Below are positions 27,662 through 36,532 of a DNA stretch of 64,000 bases, piece by piece. Below the pieces are notes generated by a model. It worked only from the letters and a program-made list of their open reading frames with translations. It was not told the DNA's origin and made no database searches. Positions within the stretch are counted from its first letter, which is position 1; the number at the start of each line of letters is the position of its first letter. The stretch is taken from NCBI RefSeq assembly GCF_010726765.1, contig NZ_AP022601.1, forward strand, positions 3,658,001 through 3,722,000, given 5' to 3'. This DNA comes from Mycobacterium gallinarum (GTDB lineage: Bacteria > Actinomycetota > Actinomycetes > Mycobacteriales > Mycobacteriaceae). A program made the position numbers and the translations under genes.

Positions 27662-28668
27662 CCATGCGCGCCGTCGTCATCACCAAGCACGGTGATCCCT
27701 CAGTGCTCAAGGTCGAGCAGCGGCCCGATCCTCCCCCGCCCGGCCCCGGCCAGGTGCGCATCGCGGTGCGGGCGGCGGGCGTCAACTTCGCCGACCATCT
27801 CGCGCGCGTCGGCCTCTACCCCGAAGCACCCAAACCGCCATCCGTGGTCGGCTACGAAGTGTCGGGGACGATCGACGCGGCCGGTGCGGGTGTCGACGAG
27901 TCACGTGTGGGCGAAAGAGTTTTGGCCGGGACGCGTTTCGGTGGATACGCCGAAATCGTGAACGTCAAGGCCGCCGATACGGTTCCGCTTCCAGACCGCC
28001 TGACCTTCGAGCAGGGTGCCGCCGTCCCGGTCAACTACGCGACTGCGTGGGCCGCGCTGCACGGATACGGCTCGCCGAAGGCCGGTGAACGCGTCCTCAT
28101 CCATGCGGCCGCCGGTGGCGTCGGCACCGCGGCCATCCAGCTCGCCAAACCCACGGGTGTCGAAATCCATGGCACCGCGTCACCCGGGAAGCATCAGGTG
28201 CTCCGCGACATGGGCGTCGATCGCACAATCGACTACCGACGCGACGGGTGGTGGAAGGATCTGCCGCCCTACGACATGGTGCTCGACGCGATCGGCGGTG
28301 CATCGCTGCGCCGCTCCTACAACCTGCTCCGGCCCGGTGGCAAATTGATCGCGTACGGCATCTCGGCGTTGCAGCAGGGCGAGAAGCGTTCTCTGCGTAC
28401 AGTATTGCCGCAACTGTTGCCAATGCTGCGCGGGTTCAACCTGACCAAACAGCTTTCGGACTCCAAGGCCGTCATCGGCCTCAACATGCTGGCGCTCTGG
28501 GATGACCGCGGCACACTCGAACCGTGGATCGGGCCCCTGGCAAAGGCATTGGCCGACGGCGTCGTCACGCCGATCCTGCACGCCGCCGTGCCGTTCGACA
28601 ACGCGCGCGAGGCGCACCGCATCCTCGCCGCGCGTGAGAACATCGGCAAGGTCGTGCTGGTCCCCTAG
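27658..28668 (+). CDS. Zinc-independent NADPH:quinone reductase-like MDR protein
   Basis: The 336-residue medium-chain dehydrogenase lacks the zinc-ligand Cys cluster. It shows the quinone-reductase N-terminus [43 protein letters not shown], a cofactor loop [16 protein letters not shown] and [10 protein letters not shown]. Start is GTG 27658 (ATG 27664 also possible). Last gene of the TetR-controlled operon; its TAG stop shares a CTAG with the opposing SDR gene. Confidence 0.88.
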   Translation: MTMRAVVITKHGDPSVLKVEQRPDPPPPGPGQVRIAVRAAGVNFADHLARVGLYPEAPKPPSVVGYEVSGTIDAAGAGVDESRVGERVLAGTRFGGYAEIVNVKAADTVPLPDRLTFEQGAAVPVNYATAWAALHGYGSPKAGERVLIHAAAGGVGTAAIQLAKPTGVEIHGTASPGKHQVLRDMGVDRTIDYRRDGWWKDLPPYDMVLDAIGGASLRRSYNLLRPGGKLIAYGISALQQGEKRSLRTVLPQLLPMLRGFNLTKQLSDSKAVIGLNMLALWDDRGTLEPWIGPLAKALADGVVTPILHAAVPFDNAREAHRILAARENIGKVVLVP

Positions 28669-29510
28669 CTCGACGCGCGCCTTCGAAGGACACTCTGCAG
28701 CCGGCCGAGCACGTCGTAATAGTGCGTCGGCGCCATTCGCGCCAAGGCGTCGAACATGTAGGCGTCGGGTCCGACGAGTATCCGCGCCTTGCCGGACTCC
28801 ACACCGCGGTGGATGATCTCGGCGGCCTTGTCGGGCTGCGTCATGGTGATGTTCGCGAACTCCTTGGCCATCTGCTCCTGGGTGCGGCCTCGGCCCTCGG
28901 GATCCTTGCGCATCCGACCGTTGCGCACGATGTTGGTGTTGATCCCGCCCGGGTGCACGTTGATGGCAGTGACGCCGGTGCCGCGCAGCTCTTGGCGAAG
29001 GGCGTCGGTGAAGCCGCGGACGGCGAACTTGGCTGCGCAGTAAGCACTCTGGGTCGGCATGCCGACCAGACCGAAGACGCTCGACGTGTTGACGACCACG
29101 CCCTCGTCCTGTTCGACGAGGATGGGCAGAAACGCCCTCGTGCCGTTGACGACGCCTCCGAAGTTGATGCTCCACAACCATTCGTCGTCCTCTGGGACGG
29201 CGTCGAGCACGCTCGATCCGACGGCAACGCCGGCATTGTTGAACACCGCGCCGAGTGGCTGGGGCGCCCAGTCACGTACCTCTGCGGCGAAGTCGCGCTG
29301 CGCCTGCGCATCGCTGACATCGAGAACCCGCAGTAGGGCTGGGCCAGGCAACGACGCCTCGGTTTCCTTCAGCCCGGCCTCATCGACGTCGGCGATGGCG
29401 ACCGGGCAGCTGTGCGCCGACAACCGTTGCGCCAGAGCACGACCGATACCCGATGCCGCACCGGTGATGACCGCGGTGCGGCCACTTATCGTCCTACGCC
29501 TCTTGCTCAT
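28665..29510 (-). CDS. Short-chain dehydrogenase/reductase
   Basis: The 281-residue classical SDR has AVITGAASGIGRALAQRL (cofactor), NNAGVAVGS, catalytic Ser in NTSSVFGLVGMPTQSAYCAAKFAVRG (S, Y and K of the triad) and HPGGINTNI. It is the third gene of a P450-hydrolase-SDR operon; its start overlaps the hydrolase stop by 4 nt. The group suggests oxidative metabolism of a lipid or terpenoid-like compound. Confidence 0.9.
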   Translation of the reverse strand: MSKRRRTISGRTAVITGAASGIGRALAQRLSAHSCPVAIADVDEAGLKETEASLPGPALLRVLDVSDAQAQRDFAAEVRDWAPQPLGAVFNNAGVAVGSSVLDAVPEDDEWLWSINFGGVVNGTRAFLPILVEQDEGVVVNTSSVFGLVGMPTQSAYCAAKFAVRGFTDALRQELRGTGVTAINVHPGGINTNIVRNGRMRKDPEGRGRTQEQMAKEFANITMTQPDKAAEIIHRGVESGKARILVGPDAYMFDALARMAPTHYYDVLGRLQSVLRRRASS

Positions 29511-30448
29511 GCGCTCTCCTCACGGTCGGTGCGGGTCAGAGCTGCGCCGCGGCGCGCCGCGAATTCTGCCCCGGTGAAGTGGTCGGTGATCAGGTCGATG
29601 ATTCGGTCCCATGCCCCGACGGGCAGGTCGTGGCCGAGGCCGACGATCGTCTCGAGGCGAGCGCCCGGTATCGCTCGGGCCGTCGCAGCCCCGCCGGTCG
29701 GATGAACCATCCGGTCTCGGTCGCCGTGGATGACCAGGGTCGGTACGTCGATGTGGGCGAGCTCGGCGGTGCGGTCGCCAGAGGCGAAGATGCCCGCCAG
29801 CTGCCGAGCGATGCCCGCCGGGCTGGGATCGCGGTCGAAGGCGATGCCGGCACGGGTGCGCACCGCCTCCTCATCGAAGGGAAAGCCGTGGGATCCGATG
29901 TGGGCGAAGATGTTCGCGGCCCGATCCATTTCCTCTTCCCTTGTACGCGGCGGCTTCGACGTCAGCATCCGTCGCCACGTGGACAGTGCGGGCCGTCCCA
30001 GCCGACGCGCCCCCGTCGTCGACATGATCGAGGTGAGTGTGCGCACCCGGCCCGGATGATGCGCGGCGACGGTCTGCGCGATCATGCCGCCCATCGACAC
30101 GCCCACCAGGTGCACGTCTCGATGTCCGAGCGCATCCATCAGGCCGACGGTGTCGCGCGCCATGTCACCCAGGTGGTACTGATGCCTAGGATCACCGCCC
30201 CGCAACATGGCCACCGGATTCGGCGGACGATAGGTCATGTGGGTGGAACGGCCCGCGTCGCGGTTGTCGAACCGGATCACGTGATAGCCGAGTCCCACGA
30301 GTTTTGCGACGAATTCGTCGGGCCAGGAATGTAATTGCTGCCCCAGGCCGGCGACCAGCATGATGGGTGGATCGGCGGGGTCGCCGGCGTGGTCATAGCA
30401 GAGTTCGATGCCACGGCCGACGTCCACGACGGTCTCGTTCGCCGTCAC
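29507..30448 (-). CDS. Alpha/beta hydrolase
   Basis: The 313-residue enzyme has the oxyanion HG-like ..PPIMLVAGLGQQLHSWPDEF, nucleophile elbow GVSMGGMIAQ, acid region TLVIHGDRDRMVHP and catalytic His in VGLGHDLPVGAWDRI. It sits between the P450 and SDR genes with 4-nt overlaps on both sides, so all three are translated from one mRNA. Confidence 0.9.
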   Translation of the reverse strand: MTANETVVDVGRGIELCYDHAGDPADPPIMLVAGLGQQLHSWPDEFVAKLVGLGYHVIRFDNRDAGRSTHMTYRPPNPVAMLRGGDPRHQYHLGDMARDTVGLMDALGHRDVHLVGVSMGGMIAQTVAAHHPGRVRTLTSIMSTTGARRLGRPALSTWRRMLTSKPPRTREEEMDRAANIFAHIGSHGFPFDEEAVRTRAGIAFDRDPSPAGIARQLAGIFASGDRTAELAHIDVPTLVIHGDRDRMVHPTGGAATARAIPGARLETIVGLGHDLPVGAWDRIIDLITDHFTGAEFAARRGAALTRTDREESA

Positions 30449-31803
30449 GCCGATATCCTCGCCGCGCTGGAAGGACTGGTCTGCGGAGCCGCGGCACGAC
30501 GCCGATATACGACCGCTCGGCCGCCGCGACCGGGCGCGGTGGCCACGCCACGGGAATGTCTGCGCTCACCCGCGGCGTAGGTGGTGCCGAACTCGAACTC
30601 GCGCATCAGCGTTCGCAGCGTGACGACCATCTCCATGTTGGCGAACGCGGCCCCGATGCAGCGGCGGACGCCGCCGCCGTAGGGAATCCACGCGTAATTG
30701 TCCGGTGGATTGCCGACAAACCGGTCGGGATCGAACACCTCCGCGTCGGGGAAACTGCTCGCAGCCGCGTGCGCCAGGGTGATGCTGGCCATCACGACGT
30801 GACGTTCGGGAATGACCCAATCGCCGAGCCGGATCCGCGTTTTCGTGATTCGCGCTGTGCCGTTGATGACGGGCCGGGTCCGCTGGACCTCCCAGATGGT
30901 GGCCTGGACGAGTTCAGACCCGCCCGCGTCGACCTCGGCGGCCAGGCGCGACAAGAGGCGCGGGTGCCTGCGCAGCCGCTCGACCGTCCACGCCAAGGTG
31001 GTGGCGGTGGTCTCGTGCCCGGCGGCCAGCAGCGTGAGCAGTTCGTCGGCCACATGGTCGTCGGCTATAAGTGATCCGTCGTCGTACCGCGCCTGCAGCA
31101 TGAGCGAAAGGACGTCGGTGCGCTGCTCGAACGCCGGGTCGTTGCGGATGTCGGCGATGAGGCGGGCGATGATCTCGTCGTAGCGCCTGCGGTTCTCGGC
31201 GAGTTTCCGCCCGGGGCTGTGCGGTCCGAAGTCTCGGCGCACCACCGGCGGCATGACGGCCAACCGAGAGGCGTACAACACCATCTGCGGCAGACAATCG
31301 CGCAGTTCGTCCAGGGCCGTCCCCTCGGCGCCGAACACGGTGCGCAGAATGGCGTTGAGGGTGATGCGCATCATCGACGGCATGGTCTCGAATTCCTGAC
31401 CTTCGGGCCAGGACGCGATTTCACGCATGACCTCTTCTTCGACGATCGCCTCGTAGCCGGCCATCCGCTTGCCGTGGAACGGCGGAACCAGCAGCTTGCG
31501 ACGTTCCCGGTGCTCGGCGCCCGCGAGACTGAACGTCGAGCCCGGCCCGAACATCTCGCCGAGCACCCCGGCTCGTGCGATCAGGTCCGGTTTGGCCGTG
31601 AACAACTCCTTGATCAGGGCCGGATCGCCGACGACGACGGTCGGACCGAAAATCGGCAGGTTGAGCGTGAATGTCGGGCCGTGCCGCCTGGACACCGCGG
31701 CGACGGCCTTGTCCCGGGCGGCGAGGAATCCCACGCCCTGCAGCAGCTTGGGTATGCGCGGCGCCGGCGGCAAGCGCACCGGGTCGGTGGTCGGCTCAGC
31801 CAT
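30445..31803 (-). CDS. Cytochrome P450
   Basis: The 452-residue monooxygenase has the I-helix oxygen-activation motif AGHETTATT, the K-helix EVQR (ExxR) and the heme thiolate loop PYGGGVRRCIGAAFA. CYP51/CYP110-like architecture with RAGVLGEMFGPGSTFSLAGAEHRERRKLLVPPFHGKRM. I chose ATG 31803 because CGGAGGGATCAC places a ribosome site 6 nt upstream. A symmetrical site at 31816-31833 precedes it. Subfamily cannot be assigned by eye. Confidence 0.93.
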   Translation of the reverse strand: MAEPTTDPVRLPPAPRIPKLLQGVGFLAARDKAVAAVSRRHGPTFTLNLPIFGPTVVVGDPALIKELFTAKPDLIARAGVLGEMFGPGSTFSLAGAEHRERRKLLVPPFHGKRMAGYEAIVEEEVMREIASWPEGQEFETMPSMMRITLNAILRTVFGAEGTALDELRDCLPQMVLYASRLAVMPPVVRRDFGPHSPGRKLAENRRRYDEIIARLIADIRNDPAFEQRTDVLSLMLQARYDDGSLIADDHVADELLTLLAAGHETTATTLAWTVERLRRHPRLLSRLAAEVDAGGSELVQATIWEVQRTRPVINGTARITKTRIRLGDWVIPERHVVMASITLAHAAASSFPDAEVFDPDRFVGNPPDNYAWIPYGGGVRRCIGAAFANMEMVVTLRTLMREFEFGTTYAAGERRHSRGVATAPGRGGRAVVYRRRAAAPQTSPSSAARISA

Positions 31804-31815
31804 GTGATCCCTCCG

Positions 31816-31833
31816 TGGTACACGATCGTACCA
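31816..31833. promoter_or_regulatory. Palindromic site upstream of the P450 operon
   Basis: TGGTACACGATCGTACCA is an inverted repeat (TGGTAC/GTACCA, 6-nt centre containing CGATCG), 13 nt upstream of the P450 start. It resembles a TetR-type operator; no regulator gene is adjacent, so a regulator in trans would be needed. Confidence 0.5.
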
Positions 31834-31866
31834 ACGGAAGATATGCGCTTCGCCAGAAAGACGCAA

Positions 31867-32199
31867 CTAGTTCCGGCGGGTCGCGATCGAGTACTCGACG
31901 TATTGGCCGTCGACCGTCATGATCTGCAGGTAGGCGGTATACGGGCCTTCCGGACCGGTGAACCGGCACTCGAACTGCTGTCCCACCTTCGCCTCCACTC
32001 CCGCCGGGCAGGTCACATCGGTCGGGCGGAAGCCGGTGTTCTCGGCGACGACGTCGACAACCGTCTGCGCCGCTCCCTCAGGTATCACGGTCACCGGCGC
32101 AGGCTCGGCCTGCGCGGTTCCCACGACCAGTCCGATGCCGGCCAGGCTGAGGCCGCCGGACACCAACAGGTTCGTCGCCAATCGTGCGGCAGAGTTCAT
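31867..32199 (-). CDS. Secreted DUF4333-like protein
   Basis: The 110-residue product has a signal peptide (NSAARLATNLLVSGGLSLAGIGLVVGTAQA, cleavage after AQA near residue 30) and a DUF4333-like core with two Cys: PTDVTCPAGVEAKVGQQFECRF then GPYTAYLQIMTVDGQYVEYSIA. The family is common in mycobacterial secreted proteins and lipoproteins. ATG 32199 is preceded by AAAGGAACG. It ends 63 nt upstream of the P450 start. Confidence 0.78.
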   Translation of the reverse strand: MNSAARLATNLLVSGGLSLAGIGLVVGTAQAEPAPVTVIPEGAAQTVVDVVAENTGFRPTDVTCPAGVEAKVGQQFECRFTGPEGPYTAYLQIMTVDGQYVEYSIATRRN

Positions 32200-32337
32200 G
32201 GATCGTTCCTTTCGCATGCGGCCCTGGCGGCCGTCCACGACAGCATGCGGCGGACGCCTTGACGAATTCTTGACGGCTGCGGAAACCCGACCGAACAACG
32301 TCGACGACGGGGGCACCGAGGCAGAGTGCCTCTAGAG

Positions 32338-32411
32338 TGGCCAGGGCCGGGATCGAACCGGCGACCTTCCGCTTTTCAGGCGGACGCTCGTACCAACTGA
32401 GCTACCTGGCC
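32338..32411 (-). tRNA. pheU: tRNA-Phe (GAA)
   Basis: A 74-nt cloverleaf with acceptor GGCCAGG/CCTGGCC, D-arm GCTC/GAGC, anticodon loop CTGAAAA (GAA) and T-loop TTCGATC. Discriminator A; CCA is not encoded. Last of the Glu-Asp-Phe trio. Confidence 0.97.
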
Positions 32412-32458
32412 GGAAGGCATCGGCCGTGTCGATAACCGAAGTGCCTCGCCAATAGTGG

Positions 32459-32532
32459 CGACCCTGACGGGACTCGAACCCGCGACCTCCGCCGTGACAG
32501 GGCGGCGCGCTAACCAACTGCGCCACAGGGCC
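32459..32532 (-). tRNA. aspT: tRNA-Asp (GTC)
   Basis: A 74-nt cloverleaf with acceptor GGCCCTG/CAGGGTC, anticodon loop CTGTCAC (GTC), T-loop TTCGAGT and discriminator G. CCA is not encoded. Lies 47 nt upstream of tRNA-Phe. Confidence 0.97.
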
Positions 32533-32575
32533 TTGCTTTCTACGCTTGCGGCTTCCAATCGTACGGTGCCGCGCG

Positions 32576-32648
32576 TACCCCCTACGGGATTCGAACCCGC
32601 GCTACCGCCTTGAAAGGGCGGCGTCCTAGGCCGCTAGACGAAGGGGGC
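32576..32648 (-). tRNA. gluT: tRNA-Glu (TTC)
   Basis: A 73-nt cloverleaf with acceptor GCCCCCT/AGGGGGT, anticodon loop CTTTCAA (TTC), T-loop TTCGAAT, discriminator A. First gene of the minus-strand tRNA group, facing the tRNA-Lys gene. Confidence 0.97.
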
Positions 32649-32769
32649 CAGCCGAATCTCTCCGGGGTACTCACAACGCTGTGACGCTGGGAGCCTCGCT
32701 AGCTTAGGGTACGGACACCCCAATCCTCAAACGCGGTCCCCGACGGCACCCAGTATCCTGATGCCTCGC

Positions 32770-32842
32770 GCCCCTATAGCTCAGTTGGTAGAGCTACGGA
32801 CTTTTAATCCGCAGGTCCCAGGTTCGAGCCCTGGTGGGGGCA
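32770..32842 (+). tRNA. lysT: tRNA-Lys (TTT)
   Basis: A 73-nt cloverleaf, acceptor GCCCCTA/TGGGGGC with one G-T pair, anticodon loop CTTTTAA (TTT), T-loop TTCGAGC, discriminator A. Unlike its three neighbours the CCA end is encoded at 32843-32845. The outermost anticodon-stem pair is an A-C mismatch. Confidence 0.97.
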
Positions 32843-32876
32843 CCACAGGGGCACAGAAGTATTGGCGCGGTGCGCG

Positions 32877-34856
32877 TCACCCGGTCTGCGACGGCACGCC
32901 GCGTTCAGAAATGCGTGCCTGGCGAATCACCCGCTCGAGCGCTTGAATGTCGGACTCGATCATGCGTGACAACCAATACGCGAAAATGAATGCGGCAATA
33001 CCGCCGAGACACACGACCCTGATCGGGACGATGATCTCGGCGATCTCGGGGGCGGTCAGGAAGCTCACTGCCATGATGGCGAGCAATGGCACCGAAGCCG
33101 CGATCGCCAGATAGCGCGACAGTCGACGGCTGAGCGCCCGTAGCTGTTCGGCATCGCGCGCATCGGTCTGTCCCTGTGCTATCAGCTCCGGATAGATGCT
33201 GCGGACGATGTAGAAGGTCAGCAGGAAAAACGGATACGCGATCGCCATCGCGCCGCCCACCGCATGCGACCCCACGAAATGGATCGCGGATCGACCGGGC
33301 ATTCCACCCGCCACGAACTGCAGCGTGAGCGCAAACGTCACCCCAGACAGCACCCACAGACCGATGACGACGAACACCACCCGCTCACTGGCGACCAGGC
33401 AGTCGTGGCGCGCCCGGGCCAATGCGTCCGCAGGCGGCGCCGGGCCACGCCGCAGGCGCCGCGGGACGAAGATCACGTACCGGATCGAATAGACCGCCAG
33501 CACAATTCCGAGCGGCCAGACGAGTAGGTTGAGCAGCGTTGTGAGCAGCATGAACCGGTCTTGGCCCTGCTCGGAAAGCTTGCTGACGATGAGCAGCTGA
33601 TTGTGGTGGATGGTGTATGCGGCGGCCAACGCATTGGGAATCACGACGGCCGGCACGGCAATCGGCAGAAAATACGGCCGCAGACGCAGCCGCCAGCTTC
33701 GTTCAGGCGGGTCCACCAGGTCACGCGCTTGCGGATCGAGGCACAGTTGCAGTTGCTCGGCGAGTTCAGCCCCCGAGGTCCAGCGTTGGTCACGGTCTGC
33801 GCTCAGTGCCTTCAGCAGAACTCGACGTAGCGCGGTAGGGCAGTCACTCGGTAGCGCCGCGAGTGCCGCCGACGTGATCCCTTCCGCGCGGGTGGACAGC
33901 ATCAGATCGAGCGCGGTGGTGTCGCCGACCAATTCAGCCGATTCCGCGCGAGCAGCTTGCGCCGCAGAGTCATCGAACGGTTTCCTGCCCGTCAGCAGTT
34001 CCCACAGCATGACCGCGAGTGAGTAGATGTCACTGCGGGTATCGAGGTTCGCCGCGTCGTGGACGTGTCCGGGCCGGGTAGCCATGAGCTGCTCGGGAGA
34101 CATGTAGGACAGTGAGCCACCGAAGTAGGTGAACGGGCTTGCCCCGGACAGGTTTCGGGCGAAGCTGATGTTGAAATCGGCGAGTTTGGGGGTGCCATCG
34201 GGTGCAAGCAATACGTTGGCCGGCTTGATGTCGCGGTGCAGGACGCCCCGCGAATTCGCATAGTGCAATGCTTCGGCCAGTCGCTTCCCCAGCCACGCGA
34301 CGGTCTCAGGCCAGGAAAGGGTCGCGAGCTCAGCGCGAGCGGTTGATTCGGTGGGCCGGCTCTCGCCGCGGGACTCCAGTGCGACGTCGACCGCGTCGAG
34401 CAGCGCCTGACCGGATTCGGGTCGCCGATCGTCACCGAAAATCAGTCGACCGAGGTCGAGCAGCGTCCCGGCGGGCACGTATTGCATGTACAGCAGCCGC
34501 CAGTCGCGGTCGCGGAGTATCCGCTGGTCGAAGACCCGGACGATGTAATCGTGATCAAGCTGGGCGAGGGTCTGTCCTTCCTCCCCGCGGTTTGCGGAGA
34601 TCTTCACCGCCACCAGCCGTTGCATAGACCGTTGACGAGCGAGAAAGACTCGCGCGAATGCGCCGCTGCCGAGTTCGACGAGCAGGTCGAAGTCGTCGAG
34701 CCGCTGGCCGACCTCGATCCGCGCGATCTGGGATGGCCCGGAGAGGTCGAACGACGAGCCGAGTGTTCCGGTGCCGTTTCGTGTTTCGTCCACCGTGTCG
34801 GCCGACATTTGAGTTGGAGCGAACTCGGCTTGCCGGCGGGCCGTCGGATCGGTCAT
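32877..34856 (-). CDS. Membrane-anchored serine/threonine protein kinase with DFN motif
   Basis: The 659-residue protein has a Hanks-type kinase domain (about 55-370): glycine loop ELGSGAFARV, catalytic Lys85 in AVKIS, HRDIKPAN at 207-209 onward, DFN at 227-229 in place of DFG, then MSPEQ and SDIYSLAVMLWELLTG. Six hydrophobic segments follow (about 395-625), separated by short loops, with no extracellular sensor such as PASTA repeats. I chose ATG 34856 (GAGGG 6 nt upstream) over GTG 34862. The substrate is unknown. DFN retains the metal-binding Asp, so activity is plausible. Confidence 0.9.
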   Translation of the reverse strand: MTDPTARRQAEFAPTQMSADTVDETRNGTGTLGSSFDLSGPSQIARIEVGQRLDDFDLLVELGSGAFARVFLARQRSMQRLVAVKISANRGEEGQTLAQLDHDYIVRVFDQRILRDRDWRLLYMQYVPAGTLLDLGRLIFGDDRRPESGQALLDAVDVALESRGESRPTESTARAELATLSWPETVAWLGKRLAEALHYANSRGVLHRDIKPANVLLAPDGTPKLADFNISFARNLSGASPFTYFGGSLSYMSPEQLMATRPGHVHDAANLDTRSDIYSLAVMLWELLTGRKPFDDSAAQAARAESAELVGDTTALDLMLSTRAEGITSAALAALPSDCPTALRRVLLKALSADRDQRWTSGAELAEQLQLCLDPQARDLVDPPERSWRLRLRPYFLPIAVPAVVIPNALAAAYTIHHNQLLIVSKLSEQGQDRFMLLTTLLNLLVWPLGIVLAVYSIRYVIFVPRRLRRGPAPPADALARARHDCLVASERVVFVVIGLWVLSGVTFALTLQFVAGGMPGRSAIHFVGSHAVGGAMAIAYPFFLLTFYIVRSIYPELIAQGQTDARDAEQLRALSRRLSRYLAIAASVPLLAIMAVSFLTAPEIAEIIVPIRVVCLGGIAAFIFAYWLSRMIESDIQALERVIRQARISERGVPSQTG

Positions 34857-35089
34857 TGACACCCTCGTTCCAGGTCATCTGCATCTTAACGCTGTGGCAC
34901 CGGTGGCCTGGGAATTCCGGGTTCAGGATATGCCCATCGCAGCGTCGCACCGCCGCTCCAACCGCCGCATCGTGGACACGAAAGCCGTGCTCTGCGCGTC
35001 TGATTGGCGCATCTCGCGTCGTGCTGAACGAAGCCGATCCTCTCGGTCGAGAGTGTTCGACGCGGCCCAGCAAGGCGTAATCTCACAAT

Positions 35090-35440
35090 GTGCTCTACAA
35101 CCAGGCCCGACGTCCATTTTGGCGGCGGCACCCGGTGGCCACCGGCGTCGCCGCGCTGGTGACATTCTGGTGGCTCGCCAACGGCTGGTACGAAGCGCTC
35201 GCCGTCACGGCGATCCTCGCGTTGTTTTTGTTCGTCCATCACCGCAGGAGAACGCTCGCCGTCCGCGATGCCGGCCTACGTGCCCGCGCCGACTACGAAC
35301 ACCGGTTGAGCCTGCGCGGCGATCAACGCGGCGTGTTCGGCAGGTACCCACCAGTGCAAGCGGGGTGGTTTCCGGATCCGCAAAACCGATGCAAAATAAG
35401 GTATTTCGACGGCGTGGCATGGACGGATCACACCGTCTGA
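35090..35440 (+). CDS. DUF2510-domain membrane protein
   Basis: The 116-residue protein has two membrane segments (about 17-32 and 36-50) followed by a cytoplasmic tail that ends in AGWFPDPQNRCKIRYFDGVAWTDHTV, the DUF2510 motif (GWFPDP...RYFDGxxWTxHT). These short domains occur in many actinobacterial membrane proteins and are thought to mediate interactions. GTG 35090 is the only sensible start. Confidence 0.8.
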   Translation: MLYNQARRPFWRRHPVATGVAALVTFWWLANGWYEALAVTAILALFLFVHHRRRTLAVRDAGLRARADYEHRLSLRGDQRGVFGRYPPVQAGWFPDPQNRCKIRYFDGVAWTDHTV

Positions 35441-35449
35441 CGGCAGGCC

Positions 35450-36457
35450 TCAGACCTTCGGCGAGTAGTAATGCGGGTTGTCGCGGTACTCCACCGGCGG
35501 AAGATTGCGCGCCGGCGTCTCGACCAACGGTGAGTCCGCGGGCAGCCGGCCGCTGGCACGATCCCACGCAGATCGCTTGCGCGGGTGCATCATCACGCGC
35601 TTCGGCAGCAACTTGACGACGTGATACACCACCTTGCCGAACAGCTTGTGTAGCCGCTCCTGGCGGGGCGTCCAGGTGTAGCCCATCAGGTCGCGCACCG
35701 CCGGATCGAACAGGCCGACGGTCGTGAAATTGAAGAACCGCTGCATCCCCGCGATGTTCAGCTTCCACATCCAGTCGGGCATCCAGTCCAGCGAGGGGTG
35801 CTTTGGCATCGATGACAGATCGAGCACCTCGCGTGCTGCCCAGTTGTTCTCCAACACGTTGTGGCACATGTGATCCCAGTACTCCTGGAATTCCTCCCAC
35901 GACTTCGGAACCGGCCGCATGCTCATGCCGTACATGCGGTACCACACGATGTGCTCGTCGAACAGCTGCCGTTTCTGCGCCTCCGTGAGCCCGCCGCCGA
36001 GCCACTCCGCCGCCAGCAGCGTCGACTTGAAGAACGTCGCGTGTGCCCAATAGAAAACGTCGGGGTTCAGCGCGCTGTAGCGACGACCTTGATCGTCGAC
36101 GCCCTTGATCCCGATGTGATAGTCGCGGACCTGTGCCCCGGTCTGGGGCGCGCGGTCACCGTCGAACACGACGCCGCCGATCGGATACACCGACCGGAAC
36201 AGCCGCGGCATGCGTTCCATGAAGAAGATCGAGTGCTCTTGGACTGCGGCGCCCAGCTGTGGATGCATGTTCTGCATCGAACCGGCCCAGGGACCCTGCA
36301 GCATTCCGGTCCACCGACCGAAGTACTTCCACGTCAGCGAGTCGGGCCCCAGCGGCTGCGGCGGAGCGTCGTATCCCCCTGACGACACCGGGCACCCGAC
36401 TGCCACAGGAGCCTCGTCACTGTTCACGGGGCATCTCGCGGACGTATCTTGAGTCAC
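35450..36457 (-). CDS. Oxygenase MpaB-like (DUF2236) protein
   Basis: The 335-residue protein fits the MpaB/latex-clearing-like heme protein superfamily: DSLTWKYFGRWTGMLQGPWAGSMQNMHPQLGAAVQEHSIFFMERMPRLFRSVYPIGG, HATFFKSTLLA and WDHMCHNVLENN carry the His and Arg positions expected for b-type heme binding. Substrates are unknown in mycobacteria. It starts with GTG 36457, divergent from a tetR gene with three shared half-sites between them. Confidence 0.82.
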   Translation of the reverse strand: MTQDTSARCPVNSDEAPVAVGCPVSSGGYDAPPQPLGPDSLTWKYFGRWTGMLQGPWAGSMQNMHPQLGAAVQEHSIFFMERMPRLFRSVYPIGGVVFDGDRAPQTGAQVRDYHIGIKGVDDQGRRYSALNPDVFYWAHATFFKSTLLAAEWLGGGLTEAQKRQLFDEHIVWYRMYGMSMRPVPKSWEEFQEYWDHMCHNVLENNWAAREVLDLSSMPKHPSLDWMPDWMWKLNIAGMQRFFNFTTVGLFDPAVRDLMGYTWTPRQERLHKLFGKVVYHVVKLLPKRVMMHPRKRSAWDRASGRLPADSPLVETPARNLPPVEYRDNPHYYSPKV

Positions 36458-36476
36458 TGGGTTAGCTTCCCATCCG

Positions 36477-36515
36477 GTCAGAATGACCTATTCTGACTAC
36501 ACGCGTTGTCAGAAT
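36477..36515. promoter_or_regulatory. Triple half-site TetR operator between mpaB-like and tetR genes
   Basis: The 8-mer GTCAGAAT occurs at 36477-36484 and 36508-36515 and its complement ATTCTGAC at 36490-36497, so the middle half-site is inverted relative to both outer ones (spacers 5 and 10 nt). The array fills the 75-nt divergent region, as expected for an autoregulating TetR protein. Confidence 0.8.
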
Positions 36516-36532
36516 GGAAGTCTAGGAGGGAT

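Noticed and set aside
28180..29181. 333-codon minus-strand frame joining the quinone reductase and SDR regions
   Set aside because: Out of frame with the SDR motifs, crosses two real genes.
32338..32842. tRNA cluster considered as an integration (att) site
   Set aside because: No integrase and no repeated tRNA 3' end within the window.
34857..35089. 233-bp gap between kinase and DUF2510 gene
   Set aside because: Only short Arg/Ser-rich frames without ribosome sites; treated as the divergent promoter region.
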